A DNA stretch of 64,000 nt from IMG/VR virus record IMGVR_UViG_3300024180_000005, positions 1 through 64,000 of that record; one strand, 5' to 3'. Within the stretch, counting starts at the first letter, position 1, and each line of letters begins with the position of its first letter. This document shows positions 51,236 to 59,073 of the stretch, piece after piece. The notes beneath the pieces are model-generated. The model made no database searches and was not told where the DNA came from. It worked only from the letters and a program-made list of their open reading frames with translations. The translations under genes were made by a program, and so were the position numbers. This DNA is from a virus.

Positions 51236-51707
51236 TACGACTAGAAAGACTTCTATTACTAAATTGCTTCAAACCGCTAACTTCTAATAGACTTTTCTTC
51301 TCTATAAATTCGGGTATTATAAGATCATAATCTTCAGTAGGTATCTCTACCTCTGCAACTATCATATGACATTTATTCGAAAAAATATCTACTTCCCATT
51401 TCAAATCAGAGTCTAAATATATTCTTCTTTCTTTAGTTATATATCTACCGTTAGATTTCTTACACTCTTTAACAAATGAGTCGAATTCGTATTTTGATAA
51501 GTCTATTTCTTCTTCAATATTCGATATATCAGAAACTCTTGTCTTTACCGTATGAACCCATTTGATACCAGATATGTTAGACTCCATTGATCTAGCTCGT
51601 TCCCAAATACCATCTACTTTAAGATACCATTGTTTGATTTTTATAACCTCATCTGGTTTTAAATCCGGAACTCCTTTTAATAAAAACTTTCTTTCAATCT
51701 CTATCAT
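51228..51707 (-). CDS. CYTH-domain protein
   Basis: A 159-residue protein with the N-terminal ExExK motif in MIEIERKFLLKG, followed by beta strands rich in charged residues (KWVHTVKTRVSD, YITKERRIYLD, KWEVDIFSNKCHMIVAEVE). Known: CYTH proteins are tunnel enzymes hydrolysing triphosphates or making cAMP. Inferred: polyphosphate or nucleotide-triphosphate processing. Its 5' end overlaps the MgtC-like gene by 14 nt, so the two are expressed together. Confidence 0.82.
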   Translation of the reverse strand: MIEIERKFLLKGVPDLKPDEVIKIKQWYLKVDGIWERARSMESNISGIKWVHTVKTRVSDISNIEEEIDLSKYEFDSFVKECKKSNGRYITKERRIYLDSDLKWEVDIFSNKCHMIVAEVEIPTEDYDLIIPEFIEKKSLLEVSGLKQFSNRSLSSRIK

Positions 51708-52152
51708 CTTCGCTAATATGTTTTTTTACCCAATCTTCTAACTTTTCAAAGTAATATGAAATTGATATCAAACCAATAGTAAGAACTATTGGTGTTAAAA
51801 TAAGTCCCATTCCACATAATATACCTATTGCAGATATAGTCCAAATAAGGGTTGCGGTAGTCAATCCGGTTATTTTATCTTTATTTTGTATAATTGCACC
51901 TGCACCCAAGAAACCAATTCCAGTTACTATAGTAGATAACATTCTTGTTGGATCAGCCAAATTATAATACTCTGCTGCAAGGAAAGATGTTATTGTAAAA
52001 ATGGATGAACCAACACATATAAGTATATTTGTTCTTATTCCTGCTACCTTATTTCGTTTCTCTCTTTCGAGTCCTACTAATGCACCACATATAGTGGCAA
52101 CACCAACTTTTGGTAATACACTCAATAGTGTAATTATTTCATTTATAAACAT
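51694..52152 (-). CDS. MgtC/SapB-family membrane protein
   Basis: A 152-residue protein with four hydrophobic segments. Family signatures: GALVGLEREKRNKVAGIRTN and STIVTGIGFLGAGAI. Only the membrane domain is present; the soluble ACT-like C-terminal domain of long MgtC is replaced by a short charged tail. Known: MgtC aids survival in macrophages and can act on the F1Fo ATPase or membrane potential. Inferred: membrane-energy or Mg-related modulation of the host during infection. Confidence 0.85.
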   Translation of the reverse strand: MFINEIITLLSVLPKVGVATICGALVGLEREKRNKVAGIRTNILICVGSSIFTITSFLAAEYYNLADPTRMLSTIVTGIGFLGAGAIIQNKDKITGLTTATLIWTISAIGILCGMGLILTPIVLTIGLISISYYFEKLEDWVKKHISEDDRD

Positions 52153-52213
52153 AATACTATTTATAAAAAATTATGTTTTGTGTTTTAAAAATAGTAAAAT
52201 TTAATATTACACA

Positions 52214-52224
52214 TTTAATATATA
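52214..52224 (+). promoter_or_regulatory. Phage-type promoter element TTTAATATATA
   Basis: Followed by TGAT and the ATG at 52229. Confidence 0.6.
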
Positions 52225-52228
52225 TGAT

Positions 52229-52663
52229 ATGAAATATTTAAGATTTTTTGAAGCAAAGGACGATTTGGAAAAAGACCATATACTAACTTCTTTAAAAGCA
52301 TATATGAAAGAGGTTGACAAAAACTGGAACTATATAACTCCACTAGATCTCAAAAAAGATTTGGACAAAGATCCGAATAAATACTTTCTACTTGATATAA
52401 GAAAACCAGAAGATTTCAATACTGGTCACATTAAAGGTTCAAAGAATATCTTTTGGAAAGAATTGCTTGAAAATTTAGACAAACTTCCTAAAGATAAAAA
52501 AATAGTTTTAATATGTTATGTTGGACATACATCAAGTCAAATGTTGATTTCTCTTCGCATGTTAGGATATGATGTTATATCATTGAAATTTGGAATGGGA
52601 GTTTCCCCAGTAGAAGGAGTGCCTGTTTCGGGGTGGCTTGATTATGGATTTCCTGTAAAATAA
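52229..52663 (+). CDS. Tagged rhodanese-like protein
   Basis: A 144-residue protein: tag-like front MKYLRFFEAKDDLEKDH, then a single rhodanese domain (about 40-140): YITPLDLKKDLDKD, YFLLDIRKPEDFNTGHIKGS and the active-site loop IVLICYVGHTSSQMLISLRM with Cys. Known: rhodaneses move sulfane sulfur; related folds are phosphatases. Inferred: a packaged enzyme acting on host thiols or simply redox/sulfur handling. Own phage-type element; no close downstream partner on the same strand. Confidence 0.82.
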   Translation: MKYLRFFEAKDDLEKDHILTSLKAYMKEVDKNWNYITPLDLKKDLDKDPNKYFLLDIRKPEDFNTGHIKGSKNIFWKELLENLDKLPKDKKIVLICYVGHTSSQMLISLRMLGYDVISLKFGMGVSPVEGVPVSGWLDYGFPVK

Positions 52664-52702
52664 AAAATCAGACTATTCATCCGATTCTTTCAGTTTCTTA
52701 TC

Positions 52703-53023
52703 TCATTTTCTTGTTTCTCCTACGAAAACTATATTATGGTCTCTTACCAGTCTTTCTAAATGAAGATTGTCTTTTTTATATAGATAGAACTTCCCTTCTT
52801 TGTATGTCTCAACGAATAAATATTCTTCACCGTGTAGCTCGACTCCGTATAACCTATCTTCTTTACCAATACCAATCTCTGTATGGTCATTTCGTTTAAG
52901 CCAAGTAAGTATTCCGTTGCCTTCTTCATTTGTCATTATATCGATATATTTAAAAATATACATATCTTCTAATTCGTCTAATATCCATTTTTTTGAATCA
53001 ACTTCAAAATATACTTTTTTCAT
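52703..53023 (-). CDS. Hypothetical protein
   Basis: A 106-residue acidic, strand-rich protein (MKKVYFEVDSKKWILDELED). No motif. Overlaps the next gene upstream by 4 nt in a three-gene minus-strand unit. Confidence 0.55.
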   Translation of the reverse strand: MKKVYFEVDSKKWILDELEDMYIFKYIDIMTNEEGNGILTWLKRNDHTEIGIGKEDRLYGVELHGEEYLFVETYKEGKFYLYKKDNLHLERLVRDHNIVFVGETRK

Positions 53024-53244
53024 ATTCCTAATTCATTTATTTTAAAATCTCTTGTTTCATCCAGATCCAATGTTCTTAGATGTCTTTCATGTACAACTAT
53101 GTCGTATTCTTCATCATCTAAAGAAAAGAAAACTCTTATATAGTTTTTGTTTTCAAAAGTAGCTTTATAGATACAACCAGATTTTAGAGGTTCATAGCAA
53201 AATTCTCTGATTTCGTTATCATCCGATATTAATTTTACATACAT
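53020..53244 (-). CDS. Hypothetical protein
   Basis: A 74-residue protein beginning MYVKLISDDNEIREFCYE. The ATG at 53244 is used because it follows the stop of the gene upstream by one base; the frame is open to 53268. Beta-rich appearance, no motif. Confidence 0.5.
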   Translation of the reverse strand: MYVKLISDDNEIREFCYEPLKSGCIYKATFENKNYIRVFFSLDDEEYDIVVHERHLRTLDLDETRDFKINELGI

Positions 53245-53245
53245 A

Positions 53246-53617
53246 TTACATTCCAATTTTTTTCTCAACTATAGTCTCAAGTAATCTTTCCATCTCAGAA
53301 GACATTTCTACTTCAACATCATCAATAAGGAATCTGTTGATAGAAACAACTGCTTCGTCTAAACAAAAATCAGATGCAGGTGGAGTCCAATAGTCGCCAG
53401 GACATTCGTCAAAATATCCACATAAATTAAGTGAGTATTCTATAACAACACAAACATCTTCGTTTCCAACTGGATTAAAAGAGATCCACTCTTCATCTAA
53501 AGAAACAGAACCTTCATTTTCCAATATCAAATCAGGGAATTTATCACATTTTTTAAAATCACCATCAGAGAATGTTAAGTTGTTGAAATCAATTGTGTAT
53601 GTTTGCTCTAGATTCAT
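53246..53617 (-). CDS. Hypothetical acidic protein
   Basis: A 123-residue protein (MNLEQTYTIDFNNLTFSDGD) with a Cys-containing loop CGYFDECPGDYWTPPASDFC that could hold a metal, and a helical acidic end. No family recognised. First of a three-gene unit driven by the host-type box at 53640. Confidence 0.55.
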   Translation of the reverse strand: MNLEQTYTIDFNNLTFSDGDFKKCDKFPDLILENEGSVSLDEEWISFNPVGNEDVCVVIEYSLNLCGYFDECPGDYWTPPASDFCLDEAVVSINRFLIDDVEVEMSSEMERLLETIVEKKIGM

Positions 53618-53639
53618 ATCTTTTTCGTTTTTGTTTCTA

Positions 53640-53647
53640 CAAATATA
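53640..53647 (-). promoter_or_regulatory. Host-type -7 promoter element
   Basis: TATATTTG on the minus strand, 22 nt before the ATG at 53617, next to the terminator of the upstream gene. Confidence 0.5.
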
Positions 53648-53652
53648 AACAC

Positions 53653-53682
53653 TAAAAGCCGAATAGACAACTATTCGGCATA
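53653..53682 (-). terminator. Terminator
   Basis: 9-bp stem GCCGAATAG/CTATTCGGC, 4-nt loop, short T run on the minus strand after the gene at 53687. Confidence 0.8.
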
Positions 53683-53686
53683 AAAA

Positions 53687-54178
53687 TTATAAACTTTTAC
53701 TTTCTTTTCTAAGGAATGTTAGGTAATCAAACTTCTTAAACTTATTATTGACTTTATCTTTATATCTCTCTGATAAGTAAACTTCATTATTTAATCCTAG
53801 TTGTTCTACCCATTTAATGAAAAATTCATTTGCTTCATTAAAGTCAGTTGTTCTTAAACTGGCTTCATTATAAGGTTCTATCCCATTTATAACATTCCTA
53901 TTAATGTGTTTAGTAACAGTTACTTGATAGTATTTAGTTGTACCATTTGCATCCAATTCCTCTTGTGTAAAGTTTTTTTTCACATTATGAGTACCACGAT
54001 ATCCAGCCTCATTAAATGATTCTGAGAACGAGATATGTATTTTATCTCTTCTAAGCTTATTGAATTTACTAGCTAATGCTATCTCACTTCTATGTCTAAA
54101 GATTTCAAATAGTGATTGTATAACCCATCCACCTTTAATTTTCTTAGCTCTTTCTATTACTGTTCCATCATTTGTCAT
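53687..54178 (-). CDS. Hypothetical protein
   Basis: A 163-residue protein from MTNDGTVIERAKKIKGGWVI. A TTG start at 54205 is possible but the ATG at 54178 is preferred. Contains HNVKKNFTQEELDANG and FFIKWVEQLGL segments; no family recognised. A host-type box lies about 24 nt upstream. Confidence 0.55.
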   Translation of the reverse strand: MTNDGTVIERAKKIKGGWVIQSLFEIFRHRSEIALASKFNKLRRDKIHISFSESFNEAGYRGTHNVKKNFTQEELDANGTTKYYQVTVTKHINRNVINGIEPYNEASLRTTDFNEANEFFIKWVEQLGLNNEVYLSERYKDKVNNKFKKFDYLTFLRKESKSL

Positions 54179-54202
54179 CCGTAGTGTATTTTTATATTCT
54201 AA

Positions 54203-54210
54203 CAAATATA
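54203..54210 (-). promoter_or_regulatory. Host-type -7 promoter element
   Basis: TATATTTG on the minus strand, 24 nt before the ATG at 54178. Confidence 0.5.
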
Positions 54211-54281
54211 ATCATTTTATAAAATTCTCTAAAGAAACGACTTATAAAACCAAATAATTTAATTTTTTTCATACTATCTGG

Positions 54282-54764
54282 TTAAGTTAAAAATATGATT
54301 GAATCGTATTTTTCTTCCTCAGAAGGTGTTTGATATGAATCTATCATAGATTTTATAACAAATGGTGGTATCCATTTATTTTCATTGATATTCCTAATCT
54401 CATTTCTTTTATTATATTCTTCCTCGGATAATATTGGAAATACAACTGCAATACGTGAAAAGTTTTTATCAAAGTTATTCAAAGTTGATAGTCTTCTTTT
54501 AATAACCATATTAGTCATGTCTATAATAACATTCTCTTTTAAAGAATTTGCTTGTTTTAATCGTAATGATAGTACTCGATCGACTTCTTTGTGATCGACC
54601 TCTTTAAATGCTAAATTATAGTCTCTAGATCCAAAAACTTCCATTACTATCTCGTCACGAGATATAACTTTAGTATCTGAGTAATTTTGTTTTATGTATG
54701 TTGATTTGCCCGAAAGTGTAGGTCCAATCATGATCATAACAAATGGTTCTTTAATATTTTTCAT
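54282..54764 (-). CDS. Polynucleotide-kinase-like P-loop kinase
   Basis: A 160-residue protein: Walker A MIMIGPTLSGKSTYIKQ (about 10-26), then VISRDEIVMEVFG, a helical lid, VIIDMTNMVIKRRLSTLNNF and FPILSEEEYNKRN. This matches the 5'-kinase domain of T4 polynucleotide kinase and AAA_33-type kinases; there is no phosphatase domain (T4 Pnk has 301 residues). Inferred: 5' phosphorylation in RNA or DNA repair together with the Rnl1-type ligase. A host-type box lies 4 nt before its ATG, indicating early expression. Confidence 0.75.
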   Translation of the reverse strand: MKNIKEPFVMIMIGPTLSGKSTYIKQNYSDTKVISRDEIVMEVFGSRDYNLAFKEVDHKEVDRVLSLRLKQANSLKENVIIDMTNMVIKRRLSTLNNFDKNFSRIAVVFPILSEEEYNKRNEIRNINENKWIPPFVIKSMIDSYQTPSEEEKYDSIIFLT

Positions 54765-54768
54765 AAAT

Positions 54769-54776
54769 CAAAGATA
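54769..54776 (-). promoter_or_regulatory. Host-type -7 promoter element, 4 nt from ATG
   Basis: TATCTTTG then ATTT then the ATG at 54764; 24 nt from the phage-type element serving the opposite strand. Confidence 0.55.
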
Positions 54777-54800
54777 AGTAATCTTTTTCGAATGAACAAA

Positions 54801-54811
54801 TTTAATATATA
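54801..54811 (+). promoter_or_regulatory. Phage-type promoter element TTTAATATATA
   Basis: Followed by AAAT and the ATG at 54816. Confidence 0.6.
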
Positions 54812-54815
54812 AAAT

Positions 54816-55613
54816 ATGAGTGGAATAGTAAGTAAACAAATTTTAAATAAAAACATTTTATTTTATTTCGATGCTGCAAATAAAAAATCATACGATGGTT
54901 TTAGTAATTTAGGATATAGTCTTGTTTTAGGGACAACCGCATCTTTATTAACCGGAGTTACCTGGAGTTCAAGTAATGTAGGAGTTATGAATTTCAATGG
55001 TACTTATTCAATCGGTTTAACAACATATGCGGTAGATTCATGGATTAGTTGTGGTGATAGAATACCTGTTATTGCACCAAGTTTCCCGATAACATTAGAA
55101 GCATGGATAAAACCAAGAAAACTTAATGGTGGGACAGGTCCTGTTACTCAAGGAATTTTTGCATTAGATTCTATGGAACAGTTTCCCGGAAATTATTATG
55201 GTGTTGAAATTGTAATAACTCCAAATGATGGTTCTGATACTATGAATTTAGGTGCTGGATATTATAATGGTAGTGGGTATGGTGTTGGTTCAAGAAGATC
55301 CGGGACTACTAGTATTAGACCTGTTATATGTGGTGTTTGGAATCATGTTGTTGCGGTGATTGCGGGTTTAAATGATATAAGATTATATGTAAATGGTGTT
55401 AGTGTTTCAAGTACACTTTCTGGTTCAGGCACGAGCTTAGTATGGAGTGGTGGTTTAGGTAAAACTGTTATAGGTAAAACTGCTGGCTACTATAAATATA
55501 TTTTTGATGGTGACATTGCGATGGTTAGAGCATATAATGAATCATTAAGTATTGATGATGTTAAAAGTCAATATAATCTACATACCATAAGATTTGGATT
55601 AAAATCAATATAA
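54816..55613 (+). CDS. LamG-like fiber protein
   Basis: A 265-residue protein with a single concanavalin/LamG-like domain: ILFYFDAANKKSYDG, FPITLEAWIKPRKLNG, CGVWNHVVAVIAGLNDIRLY, VNGVSVSST, FDGDIAMVRAYNESL. The same kind of domain occurs twice in the 1407-residue adhesin. Inferred: host-recognition fiber or a virion surface lectin. It lies 6 nt before the large tagged gene and shares its promoter. Confidence 0.78.
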   Translation: MSGIVSKQILNKNILFYFDAANKKSYDGFSNLGYSLVLGTTASLLTGVTWSSSNVGVMNFNGTYSIGLTTYAVDSWISCGDRIPVIAPSFPITLEAWIKPRKLNGGTGPVTQGIFALDSMEQFPGNYYGVEIVITPNDGSDTMNLGAGYYNGSGYGVGSRRSGTTSIRPVICGVWNHVVAVIAGLNDIRLYVNGVSVSSTLSGSGTSLVWSGGLGKTVIGKTAGYYKYIFDGDIAMVRAYNESLSIDDVKSQYNLHTIRFGLKSI

Positions 55614-55619
55614 ATAAAG

Positions 55620-57380
55620 ATGATTGAAAAATATAATGAGTTTATTTTAGAAAGGATGATTAAAGAGTCTACTCTTTATGTATCTCCTGATATACTTAAA
55701 AGGTTACAAAGTATTAATAGTGAAATATCAAATGATTTATTAAACCAGTTAGGACAAAATGTAAAACCAGATGTGACTTTCTTAGATGGAAGTGATAAGG
55801 ATGGTGAACTCACTTTCATCACTATGAGGAATGCCGTTAAAAAACTTTCAAACCTTTATAATGGAAATGATAGTCTTGTTAAAAATATTGAGAATCCGGT
55901 TGGTGTAAATGCCACAAAGTATGCAATGGATGTTTCTAAAATGTTGATGAGTGATGATCCTGGATTCTGGACTCAATCAAGAAACCCTATAAAAATAGGA
56001 AAACTTATAAGAAAAATATTCCCTGGTAAATATTCAGATGTCGATATTGAAAAGTTTGTAAATGAATTTAAGAGTTCTAGTGAAAAGGATGCTGAAAAAT
56101 TTATATTAGTAGAAGGAGAAGATATTGATAAATATTATTGGTACGAAAGTTATCGAGAGGAAAAAGGTGATTTAGGAAGATCTTGTATGTCTAGAAAGAA
56201 GAACTTATTCGATATCTATGTTAAAAATCCAGATGTTTGTAAACTTTTAGTTCTTTTAGAGAATGATAAAGTAATAGGAAGATCACTTATTTGGAAAATA
56301 TTTAGTAATAATAAATCTAATGATATTGAGTATTTTATGGATAGACAATATACTATTGAACAATCAGATGTTGTTAAATTTCAAAAATATGCAAGTAATA
56401 AGGGTTGGGCTTACAAAACATATAATAACCACTATAGCTTTTCAAAAATAACATTCAATGGTGAAGAGTTTTATTGTGATATTATCGTTAAAGTGGATCC
56501 CGAAGATTATGAATATTATCCTTATATGGATACTTTCAGAAGATACAATTTTATAACTGGTGAACTTTTCAATGATGACGATATATCTAATAATGGTGGT
56601 CAATATCTATTAGATGATACTGAGGGTGATTTTACTGAAATAGAAGATGGTAAATGGTCTGAATTTCTTCAGCGTATGGTTAATAGTGAAAATGCGGTTT
56701 GGTCGGAACCATACGGTGATTATTTAGATGAGACTAGTTCGGTTTATATAGCAAGTGGAGATTTTGAAGGTTGGTATTATGAGGAGGATGATGATATCAT
56801 ATACTCGGATTGGGAAGAACGTTATATTCATATAGACGATTGTTTTTATTCTAATGATATGGATGAATATATTTTAAGTGAAAATGCAGTAGAAGGTGTT
56901 TATAAGATATTAGATGATCTTACTTTTGAAGTAAGTTTCTATCATGAACGTGATGATGAATTGATGACTGTGGATAAGGAATTAGACTGGTATAAAGTTC
57001 TTTGTGAAAAAAATAGTAATTGGACTAATGTTGATTTTATAAAAAATGACTTAATGAAAAATAACTATAAAAGTTTTCCTAAAAAATTCCTAGTTCATGT
57101 TTATAAAGCTGAGGAAGAAGAAGTGTATCTAACCGTAAGGGATGCTAAGATATTAGGTTTTAAATTTGATAAAGAAGATAAAAAAGAAATATGTGACTTT
57201 GAATATCATAAAAAATTAGAAGATGCTAAACTATTAAGTATTTTGATTGATAAACTTGTAAATGATCTTATTCCAAATACAGAAAATATTGCAGATGAAG
57301 GAGAAGATGATATGAAGAAAATGTATCAAGATCGTATTGATAGAGTTTGGAATAGAATGCCAAATAGTTATGAGGGATAA
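55620..57380 (+). CDS. Large tagged SCMS-family protein (paralog of the gene at 3644)
   Basis: A 586-residue protein. The front, MIEKYNEFILERMIKES, is the closest match in the window to the T4 targeting peptide (Y-x-E-F-I-x-E). Residues about 120-300 align by eye with the 433-residue paralog (SRNPIKIGKLIRK, SDVDIEKFVNEFK, KYYWYESY, GRSCMSRKKNLFDIYVKN, GRSLIWK, FMDRQYTIEQSDVVKF, GWAYKTY, YPYMDTF). A further acidic region with repeated DYxDE/WEERYIHIDDC pieces follows. Activity unknown. Inferred: packaged internal protein. Confidence 0.72.
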   Translation: MIEKYNEFILERMIKESTLYVSPDILKRLQSINSEISNDLLNQLGQNVKPDVTFLDGSDKDGELTFITMRNAVKKLSNLYNGNDSLVKNIENPVGVNATKYAMDVSKMLMSDDPGFWTQSRNPIKIGKLIRKIFPGKYSDVDIEKFVNEFKSSSEKDAEKFILVEGEDIDKYYWYESYREEKGDLGRSCMSRKKNLFDIYVKNPDVCKLLVLLENDKVIGRSLIWKIFSNNKSNDIEYFMDRQYTIEQSDVVKFQKYASNKGWAYKTYNNHYSFSKITFNGEEFYCDIIVKVDPEDYEYYPYMDTFRRYNFITGELFNDDDISNNGGQYLLDDTEGDFTEIEDGKWSEFLQRMVNSENAVWSEPYGDYLDETSSVYIASGDFEGWYYEEDDDIIYSDWEERYIHIDDCFYSNDMDEYILSENAVEGVYKILDDLTFEVSFYHERDDELMTVDKELDWYKVLCEKNSNWTNVDFIKNDLMKNNYKSFPKKFLVHVYKAEEEEVYLTVRDAKILGFKFDKEDKKEICDFEYHKKLEDAKLLSILIDKLVNDLIPNTENIADEGEDDMKKMYQDRIDRVWNRMPNSYEG

Positions 57381-57432
57381 AATGTAAAGGTGATTATTAT
57401 TTGATTGATAATACTCTCACCTTTGCATTTTT
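57379..57432. terminator. Bidirectional terminator
   Basis: Interrupted stem AAAATG-T-AAAGGTG / CACCTTT-G-CATTTT around a long loop between convergent genes. Confidence 0.7.
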
Positions 57433-58110
57433 TGTACTGAATATTCTATGATAACCATCGATAATTTTCCATTTATCACCTGACTTCTTTACAACTCCTC
57501 TAATACCACTATAGATTTTATCAGAATAAAAATTCAATTCCTTCTTAGATACTTTATCTAAATGACCTTTCGATCCAAATATTATGTCTGTCTTATCTAT
57601 TGTAATAGATTCATAGTTTGCATCAACAATCTCTGGTAGAACTTTACCATACTCTAAATTCAAAAGATATTCTACCTTCTCTTTTAAAGTAGAAAGAGAG
57701 AATACTAAAAAAAGTTCTGACTCGATTTTATCTGCGATATTTTCTTTAATTTTAACATCACCTATTTCATCACCATAATAACCACCTTCAATTTCGATAT
57801 CCCAGTTTTGGTTTTCCCATATTTTATATGATCTTAGTATTCTATCAATCGTATAAATATCTATGTCTTTACCTACTCCATAAAGTACTTCGTTGATTGC
57901 GTTATTTCTGTCTGCTACTTTACCTTGCTCAAAGAAATCGTCATATATTTTTTTAACAATAAAAGATACGTCTACTGATTCAATACACACATCATAAATA
58001 CTACCACATCTACATATACCTTCATCATCACATCCATAATTTTCACAATCATAGCTGTTACTATAGTCTACATAAACGCCGTTGTATTGAAATGTTATAT
58101 CTTTGAGCAT
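57397..58110 (-). CDS. Hypothetical protein with Cys-rich N-terminus
   Basis: A 237-residue acidic protein. N-terminus YDCENYGCDDEGICRCGSIYDVC could bind metal. The C-terminus ISGIRGVVKKSG, KWKIIDGYHRIFST recalls the ParB-like GDGxHR signature, but the rest of that domain is not evident. No confident family. Overlaps the next upstream gene by 16 nt. Confidence 0.5.
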   Translation of the reverse strand: MLKDITFQYNGVYVDYSNSYDCENYGCDDEGICRCGSIYDVCIESVDVSFIVKKIYDDFFEQGKVADRNNAINEVLYGVGKDIDIYTIDRILRSYKIWENQNWDIEIEGGYYGDEIGDVKIKENIADKIESELFLVFSLSTLKEKVEYLLNLEYGKVLPEIVDANYESITIDKTDIIFGSKGHLDKVSKKELNFYSDKIYSGIRGVVKKSGDKWKIIDGYHRIFSTKNAKVRVLSIK

Positions 58111-58400
58111 CTTCTTCTTAATTTATATTTTTTACCTTCTATAAGTTTAAAACCATAGAATTTACCATCCTTCATTTTGAAGTATATACTTTTTAAGGCA
58201 TCTGCCGGTAAATCATGCCAACCAGAATGTACCAACTCTTCTTCACAAAATGGATACCAAGCATTTAATCTATTTACTTTTCTACCATCTATTAAATTGA
58301 TTGGCTCATCAAAGTATAAGAAACGTGAATCCCCTAAAGTTTCGTTTTTCTTATAAATAGTCTTTATTCTACCTACTAAATGTGCTTTTATAAAATTCAT
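58095..58400 (-). CDS. Hypothetical protein
   Basis: A 101-residue protein beginning MNFIKAHLVGRIKTIYKKNE with LNAWYPFCEEELVHSGWHDL and a basic end. No family recognised. Overlaps both neighbours, so part of a coupled unit with the receiver-like gene. Confidence 0.55.
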   Translation of the reverse strand: MNFIKAHLVGRIKTIYKKNETLGDSRFLYFDEPINLIDGRKVNRLNAWYPFCEEELVHSGWHDLPADALKSIYFKMKDGKFYGFKLIEGKKYKLRRRCSKI

Positions 58401-58816
58401 ACATTTTCCCCCTCTACAAATCCTTTGTGATAATATCTGAAATCATCATATTTAATACCTTCTACTTTATCTAAGTAATTAGTTATTGCACCAATTATAT
58501 TTTGACGACCATTAGTATTGTCTGAATGAACGTACCAACTTTTAGGAAATGGTTTATCATTATCTAAGCAATATCCGATTACATAATCAACTGCATTCTT
58601 TCCGGTCATTTCTTTTCCTTCTTTATCAAAACAAGCCAAATCGTGGTCGAAAGAGATTAAGTCAATGTCGTCGAATTTAGTGTTTATAACGTCTGTAAAG
58701 TCGTCATATGTTCTAACAATAGTCCAGTCTGAATCTTTAGAATAAGCGGCTCCTAACCCTTTAGAAGAGTTGTGTGCCATACCTGTGGATCTGATATCAT
58801 CTAAAAATAATTTCAT
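58397..58816 (-). CDS. Cyclic-phosphate processing receiver-domain protein
   Basis: A 139-residue receiver-like protein: MKLFLDDIRSTG, WTIVRTYDDFTDVIN, IDLISFDHDLACFDKEG, MTGKNAVDYVIGYCLDNDK, WYVHSDNTNGRQNIIGAI. This is the intact counterpart of the frameshifted gene at 26014. Known: the family (cREC) is predicted from genome context to act in RNA processing involving cyclic phosphates. Inferred link with the RNA ligase and kinase here. Confidence 0.78.
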   Translation of the reverse strand: MKLFLDDIRSTGMAHNSSKGLGAAYSKDSDWTIVRTYDDFTDVINTKFDDIDLISFDHDLACFDKEGKEMTGKNAVDYVIGYCLDNDKPFPKSWYVHSDNTNGRQNIIGAITNYLDKVEGIKYDDFRYYHKGFVEGENV

Positions 58817-58817
58817 C

Positions 58818-58988
58818 TTAGTCTAAATAAATGTTTAATTTTTCTGTAAAGTAGTAATCTAAAAATACACCCTGGTGTATCAACTGTTCATATTCATAAA
58901 GATTTGTACAAGTTGACAATCTATCGATAATAAAGTTTGCGTAGATTTGTCCAAAATATTTTGCTATTGATTTTAATTTAGTTTTCAT
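58818..58988 (-). CDS. Small hypothetical protein
   Basis: A 56-residue protein from MKTKLKSIAKYFGQIYANFI. The ATG at 58988 is preferred to a TTG at 59048. Basic N-terminus and amphipathic helix. A variant box TATCTTTA lies about 25 nt upstream. Confidence 0.5.
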   Translation of the reverse strand: MKTKLKSIAKYFGQIYANFIIDRLSTCTNLYEYEQLIHQGVFLDYYFTEKLNIYLD

Positions 58989-59073
58989 ATTATTGTTTTT
59001 TTTTATAAAGATACGAATTTTATATGACTTGAACAAGTTATTATTCAAAAAACATGTAACATCATGATATACT

